Assembly (NCBI GenBank): GCA_027450045.1
Contig: DAIDKM010000015.1
Span: 1 to 50,790 of the forward strand
Origin: Paludibacter sp.
Lineage (GTDB): Bacteria; Bacteroidota; Bacteroidia; Bacteroidales; Paludibacteraceae
Length of the DNA stretch: 50,790 nt
Direction: 5' to 3'
Numbering within the stretch: the stretch's first letter is position 1; the number at the start of each line of letters is the position of its first letter. The notes beneath the pieces were generated by a model, which searched no databases, was not told where the DNA came from, and was given only the letters and a program-made list of their open reading frames with translations. Below are positions 26,533 to 36,900 of this stretch, piece by piece. A program made the position numbers and the translations under genes.

Positions 26533-26877
26533 ATGACACAGAAAAATGATCGAAGAATAAAGATAAAAACACGTATTCGTGGTAAAATTTCTGGAACAAC
26601 GGAAAAACCTCGTATGTCCGTCTTTAGAAGTAATACTCAAATCTATGTGCAATTAATCGATGATACTGAAAACAAAACGATAGCTACTGCATCATCTTTG
26701 TCGATTAAAGAAAAAATGACCAAGAAAGAACAAGCTGCAAAAGTTGGAGAAATGATTGCTCAAACTGCGGCAAGTGTTGGTATTTCAGCAATAGTTTTTG
26801 ACAGAAATGGCTATTTGTATCATGGTAGAGTGAAAGAATTGGCAGACGGTGCGCGTAAAGGAGGGCTTAAATTTTAA
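26533..26877 (+). CDS. rplR: 50S ribosomal protein L18
   Basis: A 114-residue 5S-rRNA-binding protein. The basic N-terminus, [29 protein letters not shown], and the C-terminal [32 protein letters not shown] are conserved and complete. 20 bp after rplF, 5 bp before rpsE. Confidence 0.97.
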   Translation: MTQKNDRRIKIKTRIRGKISGTTEKPRMSVFRSNTQIYVQLIDDTENKTIATASSLSIKEKMTKKEQAAKVGEMIAQTAASVGISAIVFDRNGYLYHGRVKELADGARKGGLKF

Positions 26878-26882
26878 TTACT

Positions 26883-27401
26883 ATGACAGGAATAAATAAT
26901 AGAGTTAAATCAACCAACGATTTAGAATTAAAGGACAGGTTAGTCGCTATCAATAGAGTGACAAAAGTTACGAAGGGTGGACGCGCTTTTAGTTTTGCTG
27001 CAATCGTTGTTGTTGGAAATGAGGATGGTATTGTTGGGTGGGGCTTAGGTAAAGCAAGTGAGGTTACTGCCGCTATTGCTAAAGGTGTTGAAGCTGCAAA
27101 GAAAAACTTGATCAAGGTTCCTGTCCTGAAAGGGACTATCCCTCATGCACAGTTATCAAAATTTGGTGGAGCAGAGGTATATCTTCAACCTGCATCTCAT
27201 GGTACGGGTGTTAAGGCTGGTGGTGCAATGCGTGCAGTACTTGAAAGTGTCGGCATTACTGATGTTTTGGCTAAATCTAAAGGATCTTCAAATCCACATA
27301 ATTTGGTAAAAGCCACAATTGAAGCCCTTTCTGAGTTACGTGATGCTGCTACCGTTGCAACGAACAGAGGCATTACTCTTGAAAAAGTTTTTAAAGGTTA
27401 A
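26883..27401 (+). CDS. rpsE: 30S ribosomal protein S5
   Basis: A 172-residue protein for translational fidelity and mRNA unwinding. [46 protein letters not shown] is the double-stranded RNA-binding domain, followed by the [47 protein letters not shown] domain. Normal length; rpmD follows by 13 bp. Confidence 0.98.
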   Translation: MTGINNRVKSTNDLELKDRLVAINRVTKVTKGGRAFSFAAIVVVGNEDGIVGWGLGKASEVTAAIAKGVEAAKKNLIKVPVLKGTIPHAQLSKFGGAEVYLQPASHGTGVKAGGAMRAVLESVGITDVLAKSKGSSNPHNLVKATIEALSELRDAATVATNRGITLEKVFKG

Positions 27402-27414
27402 TTAACACACGATT

Positions 27415-27591
27415 ATGGCAACTATAAAAATAAAACAAGTAAGAAGCAAAATCAAGTGCCCAAAGAGTCAAAAATTGACTTTGGCTGCGTTAGGATTGAG
27501 AAAGGTCAATGCCATTGTTGAGCATGAAGACACTCCTGCCATATTAGGTATGATTGCAAAAGTGAAACACTTGGTACAAGTAGAAAAGTAA
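27415..27591 (+). CDS. rpmD: 50S ribosomal protein L30
   Basis: A 58-residue protein read directly from the sequence between rpsE and rplO. It begins MATIKIKQVRSKIKCPKSQK, continues with LAALGLRKVNAIVEHEDTPA and ends MIAKVKHLVQVEK with TAA at 27589-27591. The L30 signature of the GLRKxN...ExxDTPxxxGMIxKVxHLV type is complete. It fills the standard place in the spc operon. Confidence 0.96.
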   Translation: MATIKIKQVRSKIKCPKSQKLTLAALGLRKVNAIVEHEDTPAILGMIAKVKHLVQVEK

Positions 27592-27624
27592 AATAATCGC
27601 AAACCAAATAATACATTTGAGGAT

Positions 27625-28071
27625 ATGGATTTAAGTAATTTGACGCCGGCATCCGGCTCCGTTAAAACGAGAAAGAGAATTGGTCGTGGAACGGGTTCCG
27701 GTTTGGGTGGCACTTCTACCCGTGGTTTGAACGGCGCCCAATCTCGTTCGGGTTATAGTAAAAAAATTGGTTTTGAAGGTGGTCAGATGCCTATTCAACG
27801 CCGTTTGCCAAAGTTTGGTTTTAAAAATGCAAACAGAGTTGAATACAAACCTATTAATTTGACTGCGTTGCAAACTATGGCTGATACTCATAAGTTGACT
27901 AAAATTGGTGTGGCTGAATTAATTGAAGCCGGTTTTATAAGCAAAAAGCATTTAGTTAAGATTCTTGCAAATGGAGTCATAACTTCTCCGTTAAAAATTG
28001 AAGCCCATGCGTTTTCAAAAACAGCAGAGGCTGCAATTGTAGCTGCAGGCGGGACGATCGTAAAATTGTAA
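27625..28071 (+). CDS. rplO: 50S ribosomal protein L15
   Basis: A 148-residue late-assembly protein. MDLSNLTPASGSVKTRKRIGRGTGSGLGGTSTRGLNGAQSRSGY and the GFEGGQMPIQRRLPKFGF segment form the long rRNA-penetrating N-terminal arm; the globular C-terminal domain ends AFSKTAEAAIVAAGGTIVKL. Four bp separate it from secY. Confidence 0.98.
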   Translation: MDLSNLTPASGSVKTRKRIGRGTGSGLGGTSTRGLNGAQSRSGYSKKIGFEGGQMPIQRRLPKFGFKNANRVEYKPINLTALQTMADTHKLTKIGVAELIEAGFISKKHLVKILANGVITSPLKIEAHAFSKTAEAAIVAAGGTIVKL

Positions 28072-28075
28072 TTTC

Positions 28076-29419
28076 ATGAAACGATTCATTGAAACACTCC
28101 AAAATATTTGGAAAATAGAGGACTTGCGAAAACGTCTTATCACAACTATCCTGTTTGTGTTAGTGTACCGCTTTGGTTCTTACATTGTTATGCCTGGAAT
28201 AAATCCATCTGATCTTGAAGCTCTTCAGAATCAGACATCTGGTGGCCTTTTGGGTTTATTGGATATGTTTTCAGGTGGTGCATTTTCACACGCATCAATT
28301 TTTGCATTAGGAATTATGCCTTATATTTCAGCATCAATTGTTGTGCAACTATTAGGTATAGCAGTTCCTTATTTTCAAAAGATGCAGCGTGAAGGTGAGA
28401 GTGGTAGAAATAAGTTAAATCAAATTACACGTTATTTGACGGTAGTAATTTTGTTGTTTCAATCGCCTGCATATTTAGTAAACTTGAGTGTGCAATTAGG
28501 AAGAGCGGGAGCTGCCATGCCGCAAGGTTTATGGTTCCAAGTTTCTTCGGTCGTCATATTAACAGCAGGTAGTATGTTTGTGATGTGGTTAGGTGAAAGA
28601 ATTACTGATAAAGGTATTGGAAATGGTATATCATTCATTATTATGATTGGTATTATTGCCCGTTTTCCAACTGCAGTTGTTCAGGAATTTGCTTCTCGTT
28701 TAACTGATGCAGCAGGTGGGTTGGTAATGTTTATTGCTGAAATCATCGCGCTATTGTTCGTGATTGGATTGTCTATTCTTTTGGTTCAAGGAACACGAAA
28801 AGTTCCGGTGCAATATGCTAAACGTGTTGTAGGTAATAAACAATACGGAGGAGTTCGCCAGTACATACCTCTAAAAGTGAATGCAGCCAATGTAATGCCG
28901 ATTATTTTTGCACAAGCTATTATGTTTATTCCTATTACCTTAGTTGGTTTTTCTCATTCATCCGTTGCAACTGGAATTGTTGGTGCTTTTACCGATAATA
29001 CAGGGTTCTGGTATAACTTTGTTTTCGCCATTTTAATTATTGCTTTTACTTATTTTTATACTGCAATTACAATCAATCCTACTCAGATGGCTGAAGAAAT
29101 GAAGCGTAATAATGGTTTTATACCTGGCGTAAAACCTGGGAAAAAAACAGCTGAATATTTGGATGAAATTATGTCAAGGATAACATTGCCAGGGTCATTC
29201 TTTCTTGCATTAGTGGCTATTTTACCTGCCTTCGCTCGTATTGTTGGTATAAGTACTGCTTTTGCGCAATTTTTCGGTGGAACTTCCTTGCTTATTTTAG
29301 TAGGTGTGGTCTTAGATACTTTACAACAGATTGAAAGTCGTTTGTTGATGAGACATTATGATGGCTTAATGAAAACAGGTCGTATTTTGGGACGAACCGG
29401 GAGTGTTTCTGCTTATTAG
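28076..29419 (+). CDS. secY: Protein translocase subunit SecY
   Basis: A 447-residue inner-membrane channel protein with ten transmembrane segments. LRKRLITTILFVLVYRFGSYIVMPGIN opens helix 1, followed by GLLGLLDMFSGGAFSHASIFALGIMPYISASIVVQLL (plug and helix 2). The cytoplasmic loops carry KRVVGNKQYGGVRQYIPLKVNAANVMPIIFAQ and, before helix 9, the EEMKRNNGFIPGVKPGKKTAEYLDEI ribosome/SecA-binding loop. It lies at its usual place between rplO and map. Confidence 0.98.
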   Translation: MKRFIETLQNIWKIEDLRKRLITTILFVLVYRFGSYIVMPGINPSDLEALQNQTSGGLLGLLDMFSGGAFSHASIFALGIMPYISASIVVQLLGIAVPYFQKMQREGESGRNKLNQITRYLTVVILLFQSPAYLVNLSVQLGRAGAAMPQGLWFQVSSVVILTAGSMFVMWLGERITDKGIGNGISFIIMIGIIARFPTAVVQEFASRLTDAAGGLVMFIAEIIALLFVIGLSILLVQGTRKVPVQYAKRVVGNKQYGGVRQYIPLKVNAANVMPIIFAQAIMFIPITLVGFSHSSVATGIVGAFTDNTGFWYNFVFAILIIAFTYFYTAITINPTQMAEEMKRNNGFIPGVKPGKKTAEYLDEIMSRITLPGSFFLALVAILPAFARIVGISTAFAQFFGGTSLLILVGVVLDTLQQIESRLLMRHYDGLMKTGRILGRTGSVSAY

Positions 29420-29436
29420 AGCAGACAAATCTGGAT

Positions 29437-30216
29437 ATGATATATTTAAAGACAGAAGAAGAAATTGAGCTATTACGTCAAAGCAATTTGATAGTTTCTA
29501 CGGCATTAGCAGAAGTCGCTAAAGCCATAAGACCTGGTGTGACGACACTTGAGTTGGATATTATAGCAGAAAAATGTATTCGTGATCATGGGGCAGTGCC
29601 AGCCTTTTTGGGTTATTATGGATTTCCTAATACTTTGTGTACCTCTCTTAATGATCAAGTTGTGCATGGAATACCGTCCGATAAGGTTGTATTGCAAGAG
29701 GGTGATATTTTGTCAGTTGATTGTGGTGCTACTATTCATGGCTTTGTTGGGGATTCGGCTTATACCTTTTGTGTTGGTCAAGTGTCAGATAACATCAAGT
29801 TGCTGTTAAAAACAACAAAGGAGTCACTTTATTTGGGCATTGAACAAGCTGTTGATGGGAATCGGTTAGGAGATATTGGGTATGCTGTTCAGTCGCATTG
29901 TGAATCGCGAGGATTCTCTGTTGTTCGTGATATGGTTGGTCATGGAGTGGGAAAAGAGATGCACGAAGACCCTCAGGTACCAAATACCGGACGAAGGGGG
30001 AATGGCGTTAAACTACGCAGTGGTATGACTATCGCAATTGAACCAATGATTACAGTGGGAACTTATCGCCTTATCTATGAGAAAGACGGATGGACAACTC
30101 GCACTGCAGATAGAAAGTGGGCAGCTCATTTTGAACACTCTATAGCAATTCGTGATGGGAAAGCTGATATTCTTTCTACTTTTGATTATATCGAACAAGT
30201 TGTAGGTGTCTTATAA
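29437..30216 (+). CDS. map: Type I methionine aminopeptidase
   Basis: A 259-residue cytoplasmic enzyme that removes N-terminal Met from nascent proteins. The metal ligands of the pita-bread fold are present: Asp in LSVDCGATIHGFVGDSA (two Asp), His in DMVGHGVGKEMHEDPQVPN, Glu in IAIEPMITVG and Glu in AAHFEHSIAI, along with the substrate His in NDQVVHGIPS. Located between secY and infA as in many bacteria, 17 bp after secY. Confidence 0.97.
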   Translation: MIYLKTEEEIELLRQSNLIVSTALAEVAKAIRPGVTTLELDIIAEKCIRDHGAVPAFLGYYGFPNTLCTSLNDQVVHGIPSDKVVLQEGDILSVDCGATIHGFVGDSAYTFCVGQVSDNIKLLLKTTKESLYLGIEQAVDGNRLGDIGYAVQSHCESRGFSVVRDMVGHGVGKEMHEDPQVPNTGRRGNGVKLRSGMTIAIEPMITVGTYRLIYEKDGWTTRTADRKWAAHFEHSIAIRDGKADILSTFDYIEQVVGVL

Positions 30217-30255
30217 ACTAATTCAGTATTAATGTTTTTCAGATTGTAATTATTT

Positions 30256-30474
30256 ATGCCAAAACAATCAGCTATTGAGCAAGACGGTACCATAACAGAA
30301 GCATTATCTAATGCTATGTTTCGGGTAGAATTGCAAAACGGCCATGTGATAACAGCTCATATTTCGGGTAAAATGCGGATGCATTACATTAAAATTTTGC
30401 CTGGCGATAGAGTGCGTGTTGAAATGTCACCTTATGATTTGTCAAAGGGACGTATTTCATTTCGCTATAAATAA
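30256..30474 (+). CDS. infA: Translation initiation factor IF-1
   Basis: A 72-residue OB-fold factor that blocks the ribosomal A site during initiation. [70 protein letters not shown] is the complete family pattern, cited here only by its two ends (KQSAIEQDG and KGRISFRYK). It follows map by 39 bp and precedes rpmJ by 92 bp, where a hairpin (30503-30510 with 30523-30530) lies. Confidence 0.97.
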   Translation: MPKQSAIEQDGTITEALSNAMFRVELQNGHVITAHISGKMRMHYIKILPGDRVRVEMSPYDLSKGRISFRYK

Positions 30475-30502
30475 AAAAGTGGCGTAAGTAATGTGCTGTT
30501 TT

Positions 30503-30530
30503 AGCTCTCAACGCATGCAAAGTGAGAGTT
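30503..30530 (+). promoter_or_regulatory. Hairpin in the infA-rpmJ gap
   Basis: AGCTCTCA (30503-30510) pairs with TGAGAGTT (30523-30530) over 8 positions with one G-T, loop 12 nt. It has no T-run, so it may be an mRNA-processing or attenuation element; no function is demonstrated by the sequence. Confidence 0.35.
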
Positions 30531-30566
30531 GTTAGTTGCAATTAATTTATTAAAGGTTATACCAAT

Positions 30567-30683
30567 ATGAAAGTAAAAGCATCCATTAAAAAACGAACCC
30601 CAGAGTGTAAAATTGTAAGACGAAAGGGGCGTCTTTACGTTATCAACAAGAAGAATCCTAAGTACAAACAACGGCAGGGTTAA
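30567..30683 (+). CDS. rpmJ: 50S ribosomal protein L36
   Basis: A 38-residue protein found by direct reading: it begins [20 protein letters not shown] and ends [12 protein letters not shown]. One Cys only is present, so this is the zinc-free type lacking the CxxC ribbon. It lies between infA and rpsM as in most Bacteroidota. TAA is at 30681-30683. Confidence 0.96.
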   Translation: MKVKASIKKRTPECKIVRRKGRLYVINKKNPKYKQRQG

Positions 30684-30701
30684 TATTTTAATATCTGATA
30701 T

Positions 30702-31082
30702 ATGGCTATAAGAATTGTAGGAGTAGATTTGCCTCAAAACAAAAGAGGCGAGGTTGGATTGACTTATATCTACGGAATAGGTCGTAATAGTTCGAAACAA
30801 ATCTTGAACGAAGCGGGTGTCGATTTAGACACAAAAGTGAAAGATTGGACTGACGATCAAGCAGCTAAGATCCGTGAAATTATTGGTGCTAAGTTTAAAG
30901 TTGAAGGTGATCTGCGTTCTGAAGTACAATTAAATATCAAACGTTTAATGGACATTGGCTGTTACAGAGGTGTTCGCCATCGTTTGGGGTTGCCCTTGAG
31001 AGGTCAAAGTACAAAAAACAATGCCCGTACCAGAAAAGGCAAGAAAAAGACTGTTGCTAATAAGAAAAAGGCAACCAAGTAA
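30702..31082 (+). CDS. rpsM: 30S ribosomal protein S13
   Basis: A 126-residue head protein contacting the P-site tRNA and L5/L31 bridges. [35 protein letters not shown] and the [30 protein letters not shown] tail are diagnostic; the basic C-terminal tail reaches the tRNA. It opens the alpha section of the cluster. Confidence 0.98.
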   Translation: MAIRIVGVDLPQNKRGEVGLTYIYGIGRNSSKQILNEAGVDLDTKVKDWTDDQAAKIREIIGAKFKVEGDLRSEVQLNIKRLMDIGCYRGVRHRLGLPLRGQSTKNNARTRKGKKKTVANKKKATK

Positions 31083-31110
31083 CGAATAATTTAGCAAATA
31101 TTTTTACGAT

Positions 31111-31500
31111 ATGGCAAAAAAAGCAGTCGCCACAAAAAAAAGAGTGGTAAAAGTTGACGGTGTTGGGCAGTTGCATGTTCACTCTTCGTTCAACAATATT
31201 ATTGTAACGTTAACTAATGGAGACGGGCAAGTGATTTCATGGTCTTCTGCCGGCAAAATGGGTTTCCGTGGTTCGAAAAAGAATACACCTTATGCTGCCC
31301 AAATGGCAGCTCAAGATTGTGCAAAGGTTGCTCTTGATCTTGGATTAAGAAAGGTAAAAGCATATGTTAAGGGACCAGGTAACGGTCGTGAGTCGGCTAT
31401 TCGAACTATTCACGGGGCAGGTATCGAAGTAACTGAAATTGTAGATGTGACTCCATTGCCACACAATGGATGCCGTCCTCCAAAACGCAGAAGAGTATAA
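31111..31500 (+). CDS. rpsK: 30S ribosomal protein S11
   Basis: A 129-residue platform protein. [45 protein letters not shown] and the C-terminal [18 protein letters not shown] (including the conserved PHNGCRPPK) are complete. The Asn in HNGCR is the residue that is modified to isoAsp in some bacteria. 96 bp separate it from rpsD. Confidence 0.98.
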   Translation: MAKKAVATKKRVVKVDGVGQLHVHSSFNNIIVTLTNGDGQVISWSSAGKMGFRGSKKNTPYAAQMAAQDCAKVALDLGLRKVKAYVKGPGNGRESAIRTIHGAGIEVTEIVDVTPLPHNGCRPPKRRRV

Positions 31501-31596
31501 TTCGTATCTATCATCATTTCCGGTTTTCAGCTTGATACTAGATGAGTTGGCACTAAAGTGATGGAAGATTAATAATAACGTAATAATAATAGAACA

Positions 31597-32202
31597 ATGG
31601 CAAGATATATTGGTCCAAAATCAAGAATTGCACGTAAATTTGGAGAGCCTATTTTTGGCCCTGATAAAGTATTAGCAAAAAAGAATTATCCTCCGGGACA
31701 ACATGGCAGCGGAAGACATAAAAAGTCTTCGGAATATGGAATTCAGTTGAGAGAAAAACAAAAAGCAAAATATACTTACGGCGTATTGGAACGTCACTTC
31801 CGATTGTTGTTTGAAAGAGCTCAAGGCGCAAAAGGTATTACTGGTGAAGTGTTATTGCAGCTGCTTGAATCTCGATTAGATAACGTTGTTTTTCGGTTAG
31901 GGCTTTCTCCCACTCGTGATGGTGCTCGCCAATTAGTTGGGCATCGTCATATTTTAGTTGATGGGGAAGTACTTAATATTCCTTCCTATCAAGTGAAACC
32001 TGGTCAAATTGTTTCAGTTCGTGAAAAAGACAAGTCAATGGCTGTCATTTCTGAAGCTTTAAATGGGTTTAATCATAGTAAATATCCATGGATGGAGTGG
32101 GACAGAAATTCGATGTCAGGTAAGTTTCTCCATCTTCCGGAGCGTTCTGACATTCCTGAAAATATTAAGGAACAACTAATTGTCGAATTGTATTCAAAAT
32201 AA
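31597..32202 (+). CDS. rpsD: 30S ribosomal protein S4
   Basis: A 201-residue assembly initiator and, in many bacteria, autogenous repressor of the alpha operon. [20 protein letters not shown] at the start lacks the zinc Cys cluster, so this is a C-minus S4. The S4 RNA-binding domain is seen in [47 protein letters not shown]. The 96-bp upstream gap (31501-31596) is long for this cluster and is a natural place for S4 feedback, though I see no convincing structure there. Confidence 0.98.
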   Translation: MARYIGPKSRIARKFGEPIFGPDKVLAKKNYPPGQHGSGRHKKSSEYGIQLREKQKAKYTYGVLERHFRLLFERAQGAKGITGEVLLQLLESRLDNVVFRLGLSPTRDGARQLVGHRHILVDGEVLNIPSYQVKPGQIVSVREKDKSMAVISEALNGFNHSKYPWMEWDRNSMSGKFLHLPERSDIPENIKEQLIVELYSK

Positions 32203-32213
32203 TCTCTTTATCT

Positions 32214-33206
32214 ATGTCTATATTAGCATTTCAAAAACCCGATAAGGTGATCATGCTGGAATCGGAAGAGACGAAAGGCACTTTTGAGTTTCGTCCTCTC
32301 GAACCTGGATTTGGCATCACAATCGGTAATGCGTTACGTCGTATTCTTCTCTCTTCTCTTGAAGGGTATGCCATTACTTCAATCAAAATTGATGGCGTTG
32401 AACATGAATTTTCGACGGTTCCTGGCGTTATGGAAGATGTAACGAACATAATTCTAAATTTGAAGAAAGTTCGTTTCAAACAATGTGTTGATGACGTAGA
32501 AAATGAGAAAGTAAGCATCTTAGTGTCGGGAAAAGACTCATTTACAGCAGGAGATATCGGTCGTTACTTAACAGGTTTTGTTGTTCTAAATCCTGATTTG
32601 TTGATTTGTAGCATTGATCCGAATTTTTCGCTTCAACTCGATTTAACCATCAACAAAGGACGAGGTTATGTGCCTGCAGAAGAGAATAAATTTTCCACGG
32701 GAGAGATCGATGTCATCCCTATTGATGCAATTTTCACCCCTATTGTTAATGTCAAATATGCAATAGAGAACTTTCGGGTTGAACAAAAAACGGATTATGA
32801 GAAATTGATTCTCGAAATAATGACTGATGGGTCAATTCATCCGAAAGATGCCTTGCGTGAAGCTGCTAAGATTTTGATTCAGCATTTTATGTTATTTTCT
32901 GATGAGAAAATTGCTGTTGAAACAGTAGAAGAAACAGTAGATGAAGAATTTGATGAAGAAGCATTGCGCATGCGTCAATTATTTAAAACAAAAATGGTTG
33001 ATTTAGACCTTTCAGTACGAGCATTAAATTGTCTGAAAGCTGCTGATGTGGAAACACTCGGGCAGTTGTGTTCATTCAACCGGAATGATTTGCTTAAATT
33101 TCGTAATTTTGGCAAGAAGTCATTGAATGAATTAGATGCTAAATTGGAGTCTTTGCATCTCTCTTTTGGCATGGATCTGACAAAGTATAAATTAGATAAA
33201 GATTAA
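32214..33206 (+). CDS. rpoA: RNA polymerase alpha subunit
   Basis: A 330-residue subunit. The N-terminal assembly domain (about 1-230) has [53 protein letters not shown]; after an acidic linker ([13 protein letters not shown]) the C-terminal domain (about 255-325) shows the [23 protein letters not shown] and [19 protein letters not shown] helices that bind UP elements and activators, with the 265-type Arg in VRALNCLK. Complete. Confidence 0.98.
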   Translation: MSILAFQKPDKVIMLESEETKGTFEFRPLEPGFGITIGNALRRILLSSLEGYAITSIKIDGVEHEFSTVPGVMEDVTNIILNLKKVRFKQCVDDVENEKVSILVSGKDSFTAGDIGRYLTGFVVLNPDLLICSIDPNFSLQLDLTINKGRGYVPAEENKFSTGEIDVIPIDAIFTPIVNVKYAIENFRVEQKTDYEKLILEIMTDGSIHPKDALREAAKILIQHFMLFSDEKIAVETVEETVDEEFDEEALRMRQLFKTKMVDLDLSVRALNCLKAADVETLGQLCSFNRNDLLKFRNFGKKSLNELDAKLESLHLSFGMDLTKYKLDKD

Positions 33207-33211
33207 AAGCA

Positions 33212-33712
33212 ATGAGACACAATAAAAAATTCAACCATTTAGGCCGTACCTCATCCCACAGAAAAGCGATGTTATCAAACATGGCTTGTTCTCTTATCAA
33301 ACATAAACGTATTGCAACTACTACGGCTAAAGCTAAAGCATTGCGGGTTTATATTGAACCATTATTGACAAAAGCTAAGGATGATAGCACTCATTCACGT
33401 CGTACTGTGTTTAGTTATTTACAAAACAAGGATATTGTAACCGAATTGTTTCGCGATGTTGCTCAAAAGATTGCGAATCGTCCGGGTGGGTACACACGAA
33501 TCTTAAAAACAGGTTTTCGTCTTGGTGATGCTGCTGAAATGTGTATCATTGAGTTGGTGGATTACAATGAAAATATGTTGAAAGAGAAAGCTGTAAAAAA
33601 GGCTTCGCGTACACGTAGAGCTAGTGCTAAGAAAACTACGTCAGTTGCTCAAGAAGCTAAAAAACAAGAAACAGCGGAAACTGTTACCCCTGAAACTTTA
33701 ACTACTGAATAA
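33212..33712 (+). CDS. rplQ: 50S ribosomal protein L17
   Basis: A 166-residue protein at the tunnel exit region. [51 protein letters not shown] is the typical opening; after [15 protein letters not shown] the protein has a low-complexity Lys/Ala/Thr/Glu extension of about 45 residues compared with E. coli L17 (127 residues), common in this phylum. Last gene of the supercluster; a strong terminator follows directly. Confidence 0.97.
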   Translation: MRHNKKFNHLGRTSSHRKAMLSNMACSLIKHKRIATTTAKAKALRVYIEPLLTKAKDDSTHSRRTVFSYLQNKDIVTELFRDVAQKIANRPGGYTRILKTGFRLGDAAEMCIIELVDYNENMLKEKAVKKASRTRRASAKKTTSVAQEAKKQETAETVTPETLTTE

Positions 33713-33726
33713 GTTTTAGTAAATTA

Positions 33727-33783
33727 TTAAGAACAAAAAAGGTTGCCTTTCGTCTTAGACGAGGCAACCTTTTTTGTTCTTAA
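33727..33783 (+). terminator. Strong terminator ending the ribosomal supercluster
   Basis: Two perfectly complementary 21-nt arms (33727-33747 and 33763-33783) flank a loop in which TCGTC and GACGA (33750-33754/33758-33762) pair again around TTA. The right arm contains a run of six T after the GGCAACC stem, so it works as an intrinsic terminator on the + strand; the matching A-run makes it symmetric. Confidence 0.93.
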
Positions 33784-33853
33784 TACAGCGCTGATGTAAA
33801 GAAATAGTTTTCAACTACGAGATTAAAATCTCTGTGCGGTGCTGCTTTTTTCT

Positions 33854-33861
33854 TATCTTTG
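33854..33861 (+). promoter_or_regulatory. -7 promoter box of dnaE
   Basis: TATCTTTG matches TAnnTTTG exactly; the bases about 20 bp upstream (TCTG, 33831-33834) are a weak -33. Start near 33868 would leave a leader of about 85 nt before ATG 33953. Confidence 0.55.
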
Positions 33862-33952
33862 AAGTGATTAATTAATTGTGTTAAGTGGCTGCATAGCTGA
33901 TTAGCTTTATCGTTACTTGCATGAAGAACTTACCATCTATATCTTTTTCGTT

Positions 33953-36900
33953 ATGAATTCATTTGTACACGTGCATGTACACTCGCACTATTCGATTTTG
34001 GACGGTATGTCTAAGATTAATGAGTTGGTTGATAAGGCTATTGCTTCCGGAATGCCTGCTTTGGCGTTGACTGATCATGGGGCTATGTTTGGCATAAAGG
34101 AGTTTTTTGATTACGTTAGTAAAAAAAATGCGCCTATTTTTGCTGAGATACAGTCTGTAGAACATCATATTGCCACATTGGTCAATGAGGATCAAGCAAC
34201 AACAGTAAGTGAGTTGCAGGAGAAAAAAGACGCTTTGGTTAAACGACTGTTTAAACCCATTTTAGGATGTGAAACGTACGTGGCACGGCGTACCCGTTTT
34301 GAGAAAAGCATTAAAGAAGATGGAAGCGGTCATCATTTAATTCTTTTAGCCAAGAATAAAATTGGATATCAAAACTTGTGTAAGTTGATTTCTTCCGCTT
34401 GGATTGATGGGTTTTATTACCGGCCTCGAATTGATAAAGAGTTGTTAGACAAATATAAAGAGGGCTTAATTATTAGTACGGCTTGCTTAGGCGGGGAGAT
34501 TCCGTCAAAGATACTCTCGGGTGATTTAACAGGCGCTGAAGAAGCAATATCTTGGTTCAAGGAACGTTTTGGAGACGATTTCTACTTGGAAATGCAGCGG
34601 CATCAAACATTGGATTCCAATGCTGATGTTCAGGTTTTTGAGAAGCAACAGATTGTAAATAAGGAATTACTACGTTTAGCCAAAAAAACGGGCACAAAGG
34701 TAATTGCGGCCAACGATGTCCACTTTGTAGAACAAGAACATGCGGAAGGTCATGACCGATTGATCTGCTTAAGTACTGGAAAAGATTTTGACGACCCCAA
34801 TCGGATGCATTATACTAAACAGGAATGGTTGAAAACACCTGATGAAATGATGCGGATATTTTCAGATGTGCCTGAAGCGTTGCAAAATACGTTAGAAATT
34901 GCTGAAAAGGTTGAATTCTATGATATTGACTCAGATGCTATTATGCCTCGATTTCCAATCCCTGAAAGCTTTTCGACGGAAGATAGCTATTGTCTGCTTT
35001 ACGATGAAGCTATGTTGCGTGAAGAATATGGTGACCATTTTGATAAATTGGGGGGTTACAATAAGGTCATCCGCATCAAATTAGAAGCTGATTATTTGGA
35101 AATGTTGACGATGCAAGGTGCTAAGCAACGCTACGGAGAAGAAATTTCGCCAGAGGTGCAGGAGCGGATCACTTTCGAATTGGGAGTGATCAAACAAATG
35201 GGTTTTCCTGGCTATTTTTTAATTGTACAAGATTTTATTCAAGCTGCTCGTGATATGAAAGTAGCTGTTGGGCCAGGACGTGGTTCTGCAGCTGGTTCCG
35301 TGGTTGCATATTGTTTGAAAATCACAGATATAGATCCGTTACGATATGATTTGCTCTTTGAGCGTTTTTTGAATCCTGATCGTATTTCCATGCCTGATAT
35401 TGATATTGATTTTGATGACGATGGGCGAGATGATGTATTGCGATGGGTAACCGATAAATATGGCAAGGAGAGGGTTGCCCATATCATCACATACGGAACA
35501 ATGGCTACCAAATCAAGTATCAAAGATGTAGCCCGAGTGCAAAATTTACCGTTGGAAGAAGCTAATCAATTGGTGAAATTTGTCCCCGAAAAGCTACCGG
35601 ATACAGATGGCAAAGAGACAAAAGTTACGCTTTCAAATTGCATGAGGTATGTTCCAGAGCTAAGGGCAGCACGAGAATCTTCCAATCGTAAACTTGCCGA
35701 CACCATCAAGTATGCAGAGATGCTAGAGGGAACGGTGCGTCAAACTGGAGTGCATGCTTGTGGCGTGATTATCGGTTCCGATGACTTAACGAACTTTGTG
35801 CCTTTAAGTACTGTTAAAGACAAAAATAGTAATCAAGAGCTTTTGGTGACTCAATATGAGGGATCGGTTATTGAGCATGTTGGGTTGATTAAAATGGATT
35901 TTCTTGGTTTGAAGACCTTATCCATTATAAAAGAGGCGTTGAATAATATCAGGCAGTCTTATCGGATCGATTTAGACATAAGCGCTATTCCGCTTGACGA
36001 TAAAAAAACATACGAACTTTTTAGCGCCGGACAAACCACAGGAATTTTTCAGTTTGAATCGGCCGGAATGCAGAAATATTTGCACGATCTGCAACCCACG
36101 CAGTTTGAAGATTTGATAGCCATGAATGCTTTGTATCGTCCTGGTCCGATAAGCAATATTCCCGAGTTTATCGATCGGAAACAAGGTCGGAGTCCTATTG
36201 TTTATGACATCCCCATCATGGAGCGTTATTTGAAAGAAACCTACGGCATCACCGTTTATCAAGAGCAGGTGATGTTGTTGTCGCGTTTGCTGGCTGGCTT
36301 TACGCGCGGTCAGAGTGACGAGGTACGGAAAGCAATGGGAAAGAAACTGAAGGACAAAATGGCCTCGTTAAAGGTCAAGTTTGTAGAAGGATGTCAACGC
36401 AATGGGTATGAAGAAACAGTCGTTTTGAAGATTTGGGACGATTGGGAATCATTCGCTTCGTATGCGTTCAATAAATCCCATGCCACTTGTTATTCATGGA
36501 TTGCCTATCAAACGGCCTATCTGAAAGCGAACTATCCGGCAGAATTTATGGCGGCTAACTTAACCCGCAATAAAGATTCTATTACGGATGTTGCTAAGTT
36601 TATGGACGAGTGCAGGGCAATGAAAATTGAAGTACTTGGGCCTGATGTTAATGAAAGCCGCCTCCATTTTGTTGTCAATAAAAAAGGTGCTATTCGGTTT
36701 GGATTAGGAGGTGTTAAAGGCGTTGGAGAAGGAGCTGTTGATGCCATTGTCAATGAACGAGAAAAAAATGGTGTTTTTCGTTCGACTTTTGACTTTTTTG
36801 AACGGGTCAATTTGAACGCGTGCAATCGCAAAGCGGTTGAAAGTTTAGTTCTTGCCGGCGCGTTTGATGCGCTGGGTGATGTGAAAAGAGAGCAGTTTTT

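Noticed and set aside
33917-33952. TTG start extending dnaE by 12 codons
   Set aside because: ATG 33953 gives the standard PHP-domain start (HVHVHSHYS) and the extension has no conserved character.
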